From contig JACTAT010000027.1 in the NCBI GenBank assembly GCA_014526335.1, forward strand, positions 1,369,685 to 1,433,684: DNA of 64,000 nt, read 5' to 3'. The stretch comes from Chrysaora quinquecirrha. Its lineage: Eukaryota; Cnidaria; Scyphozoa; Semaeostomeae; Pelagiidae. Below are positions 53,416-63,627 of this stretch, in pieces (positions within the stretch are counted from its first letter, which is position 1; the number at the start of each line of letters is the position of its first letter). Made by a program: the position numbers and the translations under genes. The notes beneath the pieces were generated by a model. It made no database searches. It worked only from the letters and a program-made list of their open reading frames with translations, and was not told the DNA's origin.

Positions 53416-56400
53416 CTAAGCGAATAAAGAAAGAAAAACATTAGAGAAGTTGATAGATGGAAAGATATTGTTGCCTTTATAGGAAGGTATGGAACTATGA
53501 TCGAATGGCGCAATGCTCCAAAGTTTCCGATTTTCCCGAGAGTTGTGCAAAAGAATGGGCTTTTCATCTCTCTGAAGCTTCCACAAAAAAGAAGAGGCAG
53601 AAAAAGGTCCCAAGGTAGCTACTGAAGAAGGTTACATAGACGAAACGGGAGGAGAGCTTTGGGGCGTTTGACATGGAGAGTTAATCGAAGATTTCATTGA
53701 GCTCTTTAGCTTTCTGGAATTGTCGTGGGCTTTCTTATCATGCATGTTCCACTCTTAACAATTTAGATACAAGACTTGCCCAAATCGTTCTATGAAAGAA
53801 AGAAACTCCTTCTTTACAACACGACTTGGGCAAATCCAACCACTCGTGCAAAATCAATTCGCTTATTTCATATAGTTTTTTATTTATTTTTTTATATGCA
53901 AAAGTATTTTCTTAAGTACCTGAAATTTGCCAGCTTTCATCCTGTTGATAAGACTCAAATAAGCTGCATATTTATGCTCAGAATCATTCTTAACACCATG
54001 TTGTAGCGACCTTTGCTTCTCAATCTGATTCTCTTCCATTGATCCCTGTAATTCTAGCATTTCCAACTCAATCATGCTAATTTTTCTCATCTTTGCATTA
54101 AAATTCTCTTTAGATTTCATCAATCGTTGCTCTAAATTAATAATCTCTCTTGTTTTCTGCATTATTTCATGAGTTATACCTCTCAATGCGTCTTTCTGTC
54201 GTTCTTGCCTATTCGCAATGCGTTCTAATTTGTGTTCCAATTTTTCTCGCTCCTTCGCCGTATTCAAGACCTCCTTTCTTAACCGTTCAATGGCCTGGGT
54301 TAGCTTATCAATCCCCGGCCTATCTATGATCAGCTCAAATATGCTTTTCCGTTTTCCCATTCCATTCCCCGCAGTTCCTTTCAAATGCTCGATTTTGGCC
54401 TCTTTAGTCGTAATTTCTTCGATTAACTTCGATCTGTCCATATCATTTCTAGAAATTTCCCTCACCACTGCATCATAAGAATTCTGAAGATTTTCCAAGT
54501 CGCTGTTCTTGCTAGTCCGACGAGCCTCGATTTCAACCAGCGCGTTCTCCTCGAATTTGATTTTGTTGACAAGAGCATCTTTTGCCATTCCTTGTTGAGT
54601 TAGTTCTTCCTCTTCGCATTGAAAAACATCCTTTTTATGTTCGATTGCAACATATTGTCTTTCTATTACTTTATCCAGGGCATCAATTCGTTTTTGAATT
54701 TTAGGATCCAGTGTTTCTAGGAAAACAAACTTTATTCTTAGCATGGGTTTTCTTTCTTAAATTTTGGGTCTACTTTTCGCGCTCTCGCTAAAATCTAATT
54801 TCGCATTTCTCCGAGTTTCAAGATTTTAGATTAGTTTTGTCTACATACGTAATAAATCTTCCAACAGTAAATAAGGCCCTGGCCAAACGATCAAACATAG
54901 TTTGTAAAAAAGTTTGAAGCTTGTTTCTCAAGCAGAATGTTTGACCGTAATCTTTCAACGAGCTAAACCGTGCCTTTAGGCCCTGGCAAAACGATCAAAC
55001 ATTGTTTGTAAAGAATTTCAAACTTGTTTCTCAAACAGAATGTCTCACCGTTTGGTCACGTCAATAACATTGCTGGCGAAAAAACTTGTTACTTTGGAGC
55101 TTTAGAGAAGCAGGAAATGCTTTTAAGACTTTTCAAAACCATTGCTTAGCAAAACTTAGCAAATTACATTTCTCGAACAATGTTTAACGACGTGGACAAA
55201 CGGTCAAATACTGCTTGAAAGCAAATCTCAATTGTTTTCAATTGTTTGACCAACAACGTTTGATCGCTTGGTTAGGGCCTTTGAAAGTGGGGAAATTACT
55301 GCGTCTGAGCAAGAGAGAATCACAAAACAACGAACAATTGCAACAACAACAACAACTGAAGTACTTCGTTTTTAAACCAGAATTCAGATGCTTTTTTAGA
55401 CTTGTTCCCTAGACTCACGACACGAGTCTCTAGTTTACGCTCCTTATTTTGATTTGTCACTCCAACAGAGACACACTGAGCGATTGTAGAAAACAACAAC
55501 AACATCATCGAGCGAAGTAATGGGACTTTTGTAGTGAGTCTACTTGTTCCCATTCTCTGACTTTCGCTCACATTGAATTGAATTGATGTTGTTGTTGTTC
55601 GCTTTGCGTCGTAGTTTGAGTGTCCAGCCATTGAACTCAATAGCGATAACCACGACTCAGGTAATAAGTCTAATGCTTCTTCTGCCTCACTTTGAATCAA
55701 ACGACATAATACACTTTTGAAGAAGTAAATTTCTAAATCTGGAACGTTGTTTCATTAAAAGGAAAGGCTTAACTTTGCTATCCCTTGAAAACATTATCAA
55801 GGCATTCAGATTGCGATGACTGCATATGACAATAGCATAGGTTTTTTGTATCAGGGCGCAATCATGTAGACGCTGCATTGAAACAAACGTTGAATACTTA
55901 ACATGGCCCTTCGCCAAGGCTCCCACCTACCGCTTTTACTGTTCGCTTTCACTGAAAAGCATAAATGCGCGAAAAAAGATTACAGTGATTAAACTATGAA
56001 GATACCGAATTTGATTCATTATGTCTTGCGGGAAAACCGGCCCTTGGTTGAAAAGAGATTTGGTTTTGCCGAATTCATTTCATCGGCCTTGTTAGTCGCT
56101 TCGCTTTCCCTGGTCCTAGGGGTGATTTGCGGCATCGAACAAGGCTAAAAAAGCCTGAGCAATCTACTTTGCCTGTTACCATACACAATAGAGGAAAATT
56201 AAGTCTGCCATATGACAGCCTTCGTTGTGAAAACAAAAAAGTACAAATCTTATCGCATCTGCCTTAAATGACGGCAGTATTTGTTATTATTACTACTACT
56301 TTCCTATAACAGCCACAGGGCGTGTTTCTTATCTGAGAGCACTCTTCGCGGAGAGACGCTCAACAGGGGCTCATTCTTATAGAGGCCTGTACTCAAGATT

Positions 56401-56609
56401 TGGAACTTTTTCGGAGGAAGTGGGGCACGCTACATTCTAAATCAGTTTTGATGATGAGGTCGACGGAGATGTTGATATTGATGATCATCAGGATGAATAT
56501 AAGGATCATGATGATGACGGGGATGATGTTGATGATAATCATGATCATGATTACAACCATGATGGTCATGGTGATCATAGCAATCATAGACTATGTAGCA
56601 ATGATGGGC

Positions 56610-56645
<36 letters not shown>

Positions 56646-57193
56646 ATGATTATGATGATGATGATGGCGATGATGACGAAGATGAATGATGATGATCGAT
56701 GATGATCCTCATCATTATCATCACCATCATCATGATGACAATGATTATGATGAGAATGATAATAAAGATGGTGATAATATTGTTGCTGCTTACTATGATA
56801 ACGTTTGTGATCACATACCTAATTTTCAATCTTTCAACAAGATCGAAAAAGTTAATTCACCCGAATTCACCTACCCTTGTCAATAATTCCTTCGGAAACT
56901 GTTTTAGCATTCCGTTTCTCTTTTGTCGCAACATATTCATCCAGCACAGCAACAATCCCAATTAAACCAGCATCGTGCAGAATTTTCCGCAAAAATGCCA
57001 ATTTCCTCTCCCCAACCAGCCCACAGGCCCTGAGCAATTCAACTAAATCTCTCCCGTTGCGTATCTTCTGTAGGCATTCTTTTTTCACGTGTCCTCTCAA
57101 CTCTCTTTTTGCCCTGTGCACATCTTGGCCAGTCAACATTTTCGAGAAAGTTCCGAGTAAAATATCTAAACTTTGAAGGTTTGCAGTTGCCAT
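52567..57193 (-). CDS. Gene D: death-effector-domain, coiled-coil, NHL-repeat protein
   Basis: Three exons on the minus strand: 57193-56875, 54755-53920 and 53415-52567 (TGA). Phases fit: exon 1 ends phase 1 (AAGG|GTAGGT), the coiled-coil exon enters at phase 1 if the AG at 54757-54756 is used, leaves at phase 0 (TTTCAG|GTACTT), and the NHL exon enters at phase 0 (TTCGCTTAG|ATTCCG). The product would be about 667 residues: DED-like domain (1-85), long coiled coil (115-385), six NHL repeats (about 400-667). There is no RING, B-box or filamin domain. NHL propellers bind RNA or protein; DEDs recruit other death-fold proteins. The domain mix suggests a scaffold linking death-fold signalling to an NHL-bound ligand; that function is inference. 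The acceptor at 54757 has a weak pyrimidine tract, so an extra exon or a gene break there is possible. Confidence 0.7.
53920..54755 (-). CDS. Gene D exon 2: coiled coil
   Basis: It encodes about 278 residues with long heptad-like stretches, for example from LTQAIERLRKEVLNTAKERE onward. An in-frame TAA just upstream (54760-54758) exists only in this copy, where unit 3 has CAA. This places the upstream bases in the intron and supports an acceptor at 54757-54756 or translation from ATG 54744. Confidence 0.8.
54873..55281. mobile_element. AAGGCCCTGGCCAAACGA-ended TIR element, unit 4
   Basis: Equivalent of 39807-40205, located in gene D intron 1. Confidence 0.75.
56264..56414. other. 151-bp stretch unique to unit 4
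   Basis: It interrupts CGCATCTGCC/AGGAAGTGGGG, which is continuous in unit 3 near 41141. No TIR was seen. Confidence 0.5.
56450..56770. repeat. (GAT)n-rich microsatellite, unit 4
   Basis: GATGATGAT array with ATCATCATC inversion near 56708-56735, giving a hairpin-capable centre. Equivalent of 41179-41395. Confidence 0.93.
56875..57193 (-). CDS. Gene D exon 1: death effector domain
   Basis: It starts at ATG 57193 (MATANLQSLDILLGTFSKML). The helix pattern follows FADD/caspase-8 type DEDs: FSKMLTGQDVHRAKRELRG (helices 1-2), KIRNGRDLVELLRACGLVGE (helices 3-4), KLAFLRKILHDAGLIGIVAV (helices 5-6). The RxDL motif common at helix 6 is replaced by GLIGI. An in-frame upstream ATG (57211) would add six residues. 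Confidence 0.72.
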
Positions 57194-57752
57194 TTTCGAG
57201 CCCTTCCTCAAAATTTTTATTTGAGATTTGCGGGTATGTTGTTTATATCGTCCATAGTAACTAAATTGATTAATTTCGTTCGTGTGAAAAAACGATTTAT
57301 TTTTTAATGGGATATAATTATTGGATAAAGATAAGAGCCCTTTGGGAATTGTCTAAAGTCAGCCAACCCAGAAGCGCACCACAAAGAAGAAACCGCAGCC
57401 TGTTTTTGAATTCAATGGAAAATGACGCGCAACCAGCGCGTGAAAACTGCGGCTCACTCGCGGTTATTTGCGAGTTCTGTGATGCCATAAGATCTGATCT
57501 CCGTAAAGTCGTAACCATATTACAAGTATCGCACGATTTTATCAGACGATTATTACGGATGGCAACTGAGTCGTACTCGAAGAAATCGTGGAAGTTAAAT
57601 TGTTTATTAATTTGACGGTTATGTGACTATGACTCTGGGTGACCTTGCAATTTTGTCGACTATTGCTACGGCCAAATGGTTTCGATTTGTATTGAAGATG
57701 AATGTGAAACGTGGTTTTTAGCGCCAGTCTCAAGGATCCTAGTAGTTAAGCA

Positions 57753-58023
57753 GTGGCTAAAATGGGAGACATGTCTTGTGGAACATTGTATTCGGCTTGT
57801 CTCCAAGGGTGGCTAAACATGCGAGTGACAAGCGAGCAACATGTCCCCTGAGTCGCGGAGACAAGAAAAATGTTTTTGTTGCCTCCAAGAAACATTTGCA
57901 TGTCTCTCGCTACAAATCTTCGTGCGGTACAAAGTTTTCGATGTGGCTAAACTAGGAGACATCGAGGAGACATTTCACGCGCAACAATGTCACGCGCGGC
58001 ATGTCTCCTAGTTTAGGCAGGCC
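57753..58023. mobile_element. AGTGGCTAAA-ended TIR element, nested, unit 4
   Basis: Equivalent of 42377-42655. Ends are AGTGGCTAAAATGGGAGACA and ATGTCTCCTAGTTTAGGCAG. It splits the tRNA-like repeat. Confidence 0.75.
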
Positions 58024-58662
58024 ATTAGTCTAATAAATCGAGACCTCGAACCTGGCTGTGACGCTACCGTAGCTGGGGCTGGACACCGACCTGGATAAGC
58101 TTCTGTCATCTTGAGTTAGCTGGATTAGGCCACGACAGCACAGCACTTTCAAATGATAATCTTGCGAGTACTGATAATGATCTTGCAGTAAACTAACGTG
58201 CGATAGATTATTATTAGCTATTATGCGATCATAGTTCCGATATATCATGGAAATTGGAAAAGGTTTTTAATACAATGGATACCATTCAGTCTTTACTTCA
58301 GACTTAGTTTCCATTGTAATCGTACTGTATGTCGCACGATCTTTCTAGACTTTCCTGATCGTAATATCACCTAACGCAATTAGCCATTATGAAAGCCCGT
58401 TTACACGAAAGAAACTGGATCGGCTCTGGTCCGATCCAGGAGGCTTGGCTCAACAACTCCCCCGTTCACGTCTAAGGCAATCTGTCCAGTTAGCTGAAGG
58501 TCTTTTCTATCCATCTCGCGGCTGGTTGGCGATTTCAGGAATTTATTTATATCTTTGAATTCCTAATGCACAGGGACATATCAGGCAGGGGGCAGACTTC
58601 TGTGACTATGCAACTGCAACTGGTTGAGAAATGAAATACGCCTTTGAAAGCAAATACAAAGA

Positions 58663-58962
58663 CTTGTTGTGGTGGCGCAGTGGTTAGCGTGCAGGACTCC
58701 CAAAGAAAATGTTGTGGGTGGTTCGAGCCATGGTCTTTCCATATCTTATTGCAGGGATAACTACCTTGGGCAAGTCAAATTGTTCACGCAAGTGTGCCTC
58801 TTTCCACCCAGGTGTATAAATGGGTACCGTACCTGGTCTGGTCGGTAGTTATGAGTGCTGTGTGTGGCTGCACCCTGCTATATGCTAATGCATCTAGACC
58901 AGGGGCAAAGAGTAAAGTCGGCTGAGTAGTCCTAGGCTGGAAATAAGACTATAATATTACAA
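58663..58962 (+). mobile_element. tRNA-derived SINE, unit 4
   Basis: Equivalent of 43144-43440, with intact A and B boxes. Confidence 0.75.
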
Positions 58963-59826
58963 CGTTAATTTCTATTCTGATACTTTAGCCCTGAAAAGGA
59001 AGAAAGACTCAGATCACATCATTTACAATTTTACACGTTAAATTTCACAACATGCTTTTTGTGTACAGGTGAACACATGGAACGGCTCCTTATTGCGAAC
59101 GGGATCGTATCTTTTCAAGTACTCTTTCTCTCGTGCAAACGGTGTCTTAAGCCACGATTACGCACTACTGTGGTGGTATTTTTTTCGTATCATAGTGGTA
59201 TTCGTTTGCGTGCTGTAGTGGATACGCACCAAAACGCATCATATCAATACATATGTAAATGTTTGTATATGTATGTATATAACGTAATGACATAAGGCTT
59301 TGTGAAGCTGTATGATTTAATTCGGTTTAACTTTGCGTGTGCATGCGTGCACGGGGGTACGTGTTAATCGTTTAATTCTTAATCAATAAAAACACAGAAT
59401 AATAAAAACACAAGCTTTGCAGGGAGTTATTATTTATTCTTATCCTATACATCCCGACTGATTATAATTAAAAAGATCAATTATTTTTCTCCAGAGGAGA
59501 TGCGGAGTTATTCTTTTATCGTAGCAGGTCCTCTTCTCAACAGACTAACTTCTTCACGAAGACCAATATTGACAAGCAGTAGTCACAGCAACCTGGACAT
59601 ATACAATGGCGGCGAAAGTACGCTTTGTAATTTGTGGCCTGAGTGCTCGTGTCTGATCTTCTAAAGCAGTAATCTAACTAATTTTCATGGATCAAATTCC
59701 AGGATTCGTTGTGATATTTTTGCGGCCTTTTCGGAGTGATTTTTCTCTTGCAAGTGGATAAGGTCTCCGTCTCGGTTAGGACAAATTTAATGAGGACTAA
59801 AAATTGACTCAAGAATATTTTTAATC

Positions 59827-62800
59827 ATGGGTTGCTCGAATTCACACGCCTTGGACGATGACAGGCTCAAGAAAGTCAAGTTTGAAGTTGGTAAGGCATC
59901 GATTTTTAAATGTTTAATTTTTTATATTTGATTTTTTCGATTTCACGAGGTTTCTCTAGGTTAAAAACAAGGGCAAAGTTTTATTATTAATCATGTTTTT
60001 ATTGTATTTTATAGATACTTTATTTTCATTTTATTCGATTTGATTATCATTATTTTTATTATCATTAATTTACTATCTCTATTATCTTTATTTTTATCGC
60101 TTATATAATAAACAAAATAACTATTCGAGGTTTATCTCGAAAAACAAACATTTTTTCTTCATATCCTTGGGGTATAATTTTTAATAACATCTTAAACCTG
60201 TTATTCATTGACCTTACAGCGCCACAAAAACCTAATTTATTATTCTCAAATTAATCCTATCCTTGAAGCTTAAACATGTATTCAAAGCTGAGGTTTTTAG
60301 ATCTTTTCTTCGTTTGTCAACTTTTAATTACAGTATTTCGTAATCCTTTAAGATAAGAAGGAACTCAAGTATGCGATTCAAATCCAAGACAAACCAATTG
60401 TTTGACAAACTCTATTCCAGATCCTTCAACAAGGTTTCGATCAGACTTCAAAGACGTTTCAAGAAAGCAAAGCGTGCAGCGACTAACCGACATTTTGAAA
60501 CATTGCAGTGCGCTGCGGAGTTGCACGATTGCACAATTTTGCCTGTCACTGTGACGCAGGGAGTTTTCCACCAGAAGACGAAATCGGCCTGCGATTCGCA
60601 GACTTTACAAGAGACTCTTCGCCTCTCCTCCGCAGTTACCAAGTAAAGTCTGCACGCAGGCTAAAACTCTATCTGTTTTATTGACAAGGTGGTCCTTCTA
60701 CCAGCCCAAGGCTGTGGCATAGGGAGCATCATTGGCATCCGGGGGCAAACACAAATATTGCGCCCCTATATTCCATTTTTAGTAAAGTTAAAACTTGATT
60801 TTTTAGCAAAATATTTTGCAACATTTTACAATTTTGCACCCCTAATGGCTTGGTACCTGGGGGCACTTGCCCCTCCCTGCCCCCTCCCCTTTGCTACACC
60901 ACTGGCCCCAAGAGCACCAGAAGCAACACAGGGGCAAGCAAAAAGTTTAGGGGCAAAACTATAGGAAAATAAAATAATTTTCAGTAAATTTTTGAAAAAT
61001 AGTTCACCAATGTGTGGCAAGTCCAAGAACGTTAGGTTCTTGGTTCAGGTAGCAATGCGCATGAAGCAAGCATATAGCAAGTTGTGATTGTCATTTCATC
61101 AGTTATTTGGGGCAGCCCTTTGCTAATGGTGCAACATGCCCCTCTTTGCTACTGAGGAGACAGCTGCTCGCCAATAATCACTAGCATAGGTTTTGTATGC
61201 TGACATTAGCCTGAATTTAGAATGTTGTGGGCTACAATCAATAATAAATAATCAATAAGTTTTTGTTAATCAAACTTTTTGATGGAAACATGTGAGCTAT
61301 TGGAAATCTATATTTGCTTATCAAAATACAGTTCAGTAGAGGCTCATGTTGCTCCAATTCTTGGCCCAGCACTTACTACTTCCATGAAAAATATTATTGA
61401 TTAACTATTAAAGTTAGTAATTAAAAATTAGAATCTTTTAAACAGCTCTGAAAAAGGGTCTGAAACATTTACCTATAGGGTTCTTTGCTGGATGTTTTTC
61501 CATCCAAATCATAACACTTAACCTCATTTTTCTAAACGCTTTCGGGTTTTGGCCACACCCTTTTTGCCCTTCCACTACCCTGTGAGGTTATTTTCTCGAT
61601 TCTATTGAATTCTAGTTGAGAAATCTAAATTTTATTTAAATTACTTAAAAGCTTTTCATTCGCATTCTGTGAAAGAACTTGAAGTTTTGCCCTTTTTCAT
61701 TCTAACATTTTAATTTGTTTTTGATTGTCAGTGATTAAATATTTAGTATTACAGCACATGTTGTGAATATAAGGTTTATAAAAAACAAATAATTACCACA
61801 CCCATATCATACTGACTAAAACACTAGGGTAACCATGGCTTTCAGGCTTTGATTGTAGTCATACATGGCTTTTTGCCTTGAATTTTTCTACGATTTTTCT
61901 TCAATCTTTCGCAATCACATACAACAATCTCATGACAAACTTCTTTGAAAGTTAAATCACGGATATTCTGACAGAAAGTCATGAAATTCTGTCGAGCTAA
62001 GCCAGGCTCATGTCAACCTACGATACGATAGAACTAACGCCAACTAGTTGTAACTGCTAACTTAAATCGACATGTCAACAACAAGTCAGAACTTATAGGA
62101 TACAGTTGATCGCTGTGCTATCGCAAAAGCGCTCATGTCAACTACGACTGGTGGGAGTTAAGCAAAGCTTATGTCGACCTAAAATACGAAAGAACTATCG
62201 CAATTTAGTTGTATTGTAACTGCTAACTTAAATCGACATGTCAACAACAAGTCAGAACTTATAGGATACAGTTGATCGCTGTGCTATCGCAAAAGCGCTC
62301 ATGTCAACTACGACTGGTGGGAGTTAAGCAAAGCTTATGTCGACCTAAAATACGAAAGAACTATCGCAATTTAGTTGTATTGTAACTGCTAACTTAAATC
62401 GACATGTCAACAACAAGTCAGAGCTTATAGGATACAGTTGATCGCTGTCGCAAGAGTGCTCAGGTCGTCTGCGACTGATGGGAATTAGCCGCCAACTAGT
62501 CGTAGAAGTCGTAGAGAACACCCAACTTTCTGAAACTGTGCACCGACTAGTTGCTGTCAAAAAGGGACTAGTTGCCAACCAGTTGCCAGAGCGCTTATTG
62601 CGACAGGTCAGCTGCGATGAATGACAGTAATTCCAAAAAATCGCCGTCGTTCTGAATTTAAGTGCAAGAAACGGTACTTATTCTAGAAATTTCGCCTCAG
62701 TCAATTCTTTCGGTCCGTTTCTGACGTTTTTACTCTGAGGAGTGTCAGACGGAGAAAGCTTTTTAGTATGCCCAACAATGTTATGCTGTTTCAATGTTTC

Positions 62801-63370
62801 ACAATTTTGTAATTCGGGTATACTTTTTAAAAGTCCGGTCTACCTAAGGGACCGGTCATAAAGCATGTGTAATGCAGGGGCGGAGGATATTTGGAGGGGG
62901 TTTGTAATAAAAATTTACCTGTTTCATGGGGTAAGATGTAAGAAAAAAAATTGACTTACAGATGGGGTGCGAAATAATATTATGCTTTCAAATTTAACAA
63001 AACGATAGATGTCAAAAAATTATTCTTTTATCATCTAAGTCCTTGTGACTGGAATCAGATGATTCAGAACTGACTTCTTTTTCTTCACTTCGACTTCTTT
63101 TAAAAAACGCAAAAACGTTTGTTTTTTGAAGCTCGAGCCGGACATCCCTCAGCACTGTGCTCCCCCGGGGCATAAACCGGGAATAGGCCTCATTCCCATC
63201 GTTTCTAGCTCGCTGATATGCAGTTTATGTATTTTCTTTTAGCGTTAAAATCATCGATTGTCATCCAGAAATGGTTCCGAAGGTATCAAGCACGTCTTGA
63301 GACCAGAAGACGATGCACATGGAAAATATTTGAAAGCATCGAATACCATGAAGAGCATGATCAACAAAAT
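59827..63370 (+). CDS. ppef: PPEF/rdgC-type phosphatase with EF-hands, 5' exons
   Basis: Exon 1 (59827-59890) encodes [21 protein letters not shown] plus one base; the MGCS start is a dual myristoylation/palmitoylation signal as in vertebrate PPEF1. The next recognised exon (63243-63370) enters at phase 1, so the junction codon is G|CG and the protein reads ...[22 protein letters not shown]. That exon contains the N-terminal IQ motif and continues [20 protein letters not shown], the conserved block preceding the phosphatase domain in PPEF/rdgC. The rest (PP2A-like catalytic domain, C-terminal EF hands) lies in or beyond the N gap. PPEFs are calcium/calmodulin-responsive Ser/Thr phosphatases of sensory neurons in animals. 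The 3.35-kb intron contains repeats and a 257-bp insertion with an open frame. Confidence 0.85.
60416..60672. mobile_element. 257-bp insertion in PPEF intron 1, unit 4 only
   Basis: Flanked by the direct repeat AAACTCTAT (60407-60415 and 60664-60672); unit 3 has a single AAACTGTAT. The inside is less AT-rich than its surroundings and holds a 222-nt open segment between an acceptor-like CTATTCCAG (60420) and a donor-like GTAAAG (60643). In the open frame it reads [20 protein letters not shown] and onward. Its phase (2) does not fit PPEF exon 1 (phase 1). Origin unknown. Confidence 0.5.
60700..61998. other. PPEF intron 1, middle
   Basis: Contains the CCTAATGGCTTGGTACCTGG repeat (60840-60960) with C-rich CCCCTCCCTGCCCCCTCCCC, then AT-rich sequence. 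No exon was recognised. Confidence 0.5.
61999..62620. mobile_element. CTTAAGCCAG-family element with internal tandem expansion
   Basis: It begins TAAGCCAGGCTCATGTCAAC and contains the family words CAACTAGTTGTAACT and GGATACAGTTGATCGC. It is longer than the ~435-bp relatives because a 166-bp segment is repeated (62061-62458). Confidence 0.65.
62061..62458. repeat. 166-bp tandem repeat, about 2.4 copies
   Basis: CTTAAATCGACATGTCAACA starts at 62061, 62227 and 62393, giving a period of exactly 166. The first two full units are almost identical. The third is cut off after ATACAGTTGATCGCTGTCGC. Confidence 0.92.
62621..63242. other. PPEF intron 1, right part
   Basis: 62715-62770 carries an arm of the 49469-49770 TIR family (TCTGAGGAGTGTCAGACGGA). 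62875-63175 resembles the G/C-ended TIR family (GGGGCGGAGGATATTTGGAG ... CTCCCCCGGGGC). Confidence 0.5.
63243..63370 (+). CDS. ppef: PPEF IQ-motif exon
   Basis: The acceptor is TTTCTTTTAG at 63242; the donor is AAT|GTATGA at 63371. It encodes 42 residues. The calmodulin-binding IQ motif is [14 protein letters not shown] (IQxxxRxxxxR-type). This exon is present once only, to the right of both tandem units. Confidence 0.87.
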
Positions 63371-63627
63371 GTATGACTTCATAAATATTCTACTTCATCC
63401 GATACTTTCTGTTGCTACATTAGCATCAGTTTTCCGGTTTCCCCATTTAAGCATTTAATAAGCTTGGGAATTTGCTTCATTCTTGAGCCATACTAGAGCC
63501 ATTGTGGCACGTGGGGTACATGGCTTATCGACGGTCAAGGATGCCGTCAAGATTTTACAAACCCACACACATAAAAAAATATAGACACAGACCCTGCATT
63601 ATGAGCGGAATATGACTTCCTATTTAG

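Larger units (their letters stand above)
57194..59826. promoter_or_regulatory. Divergent intergenic region, gene D / PPEF
   Basis: About 2.6 kb between the start codons of gene D (minus) and PPEF (plus). It should hold both promoters. Contents: the tRNA-like repeat with nested MITE (57697-58125), the SINE (58663-58962) and a GTGTGCATGCGTGCAC stretch near 59335. No core promoter motif could be assigned. Confidence 0.4.
45985..62112 (+). repeat. Tandem unit 4 (longer copy: gene C, gene D, PPEF exon 1)
   Basis: Second copy of 32028-45983, intact in all exons examined. It is about 16.1 kb, against 14.0 kb for unit 3. Confidence 0.9.

Noticed and set aside
60371..60646. Extra PPEF exon between exon 1 and the IQ exon
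   Set aside because: Its open frame needs phase 2 at both ends, but PPEF exon 1 leaves at phase 1 and fits the IQ exon directly; the phase-1 reading of the segment hits a stop.
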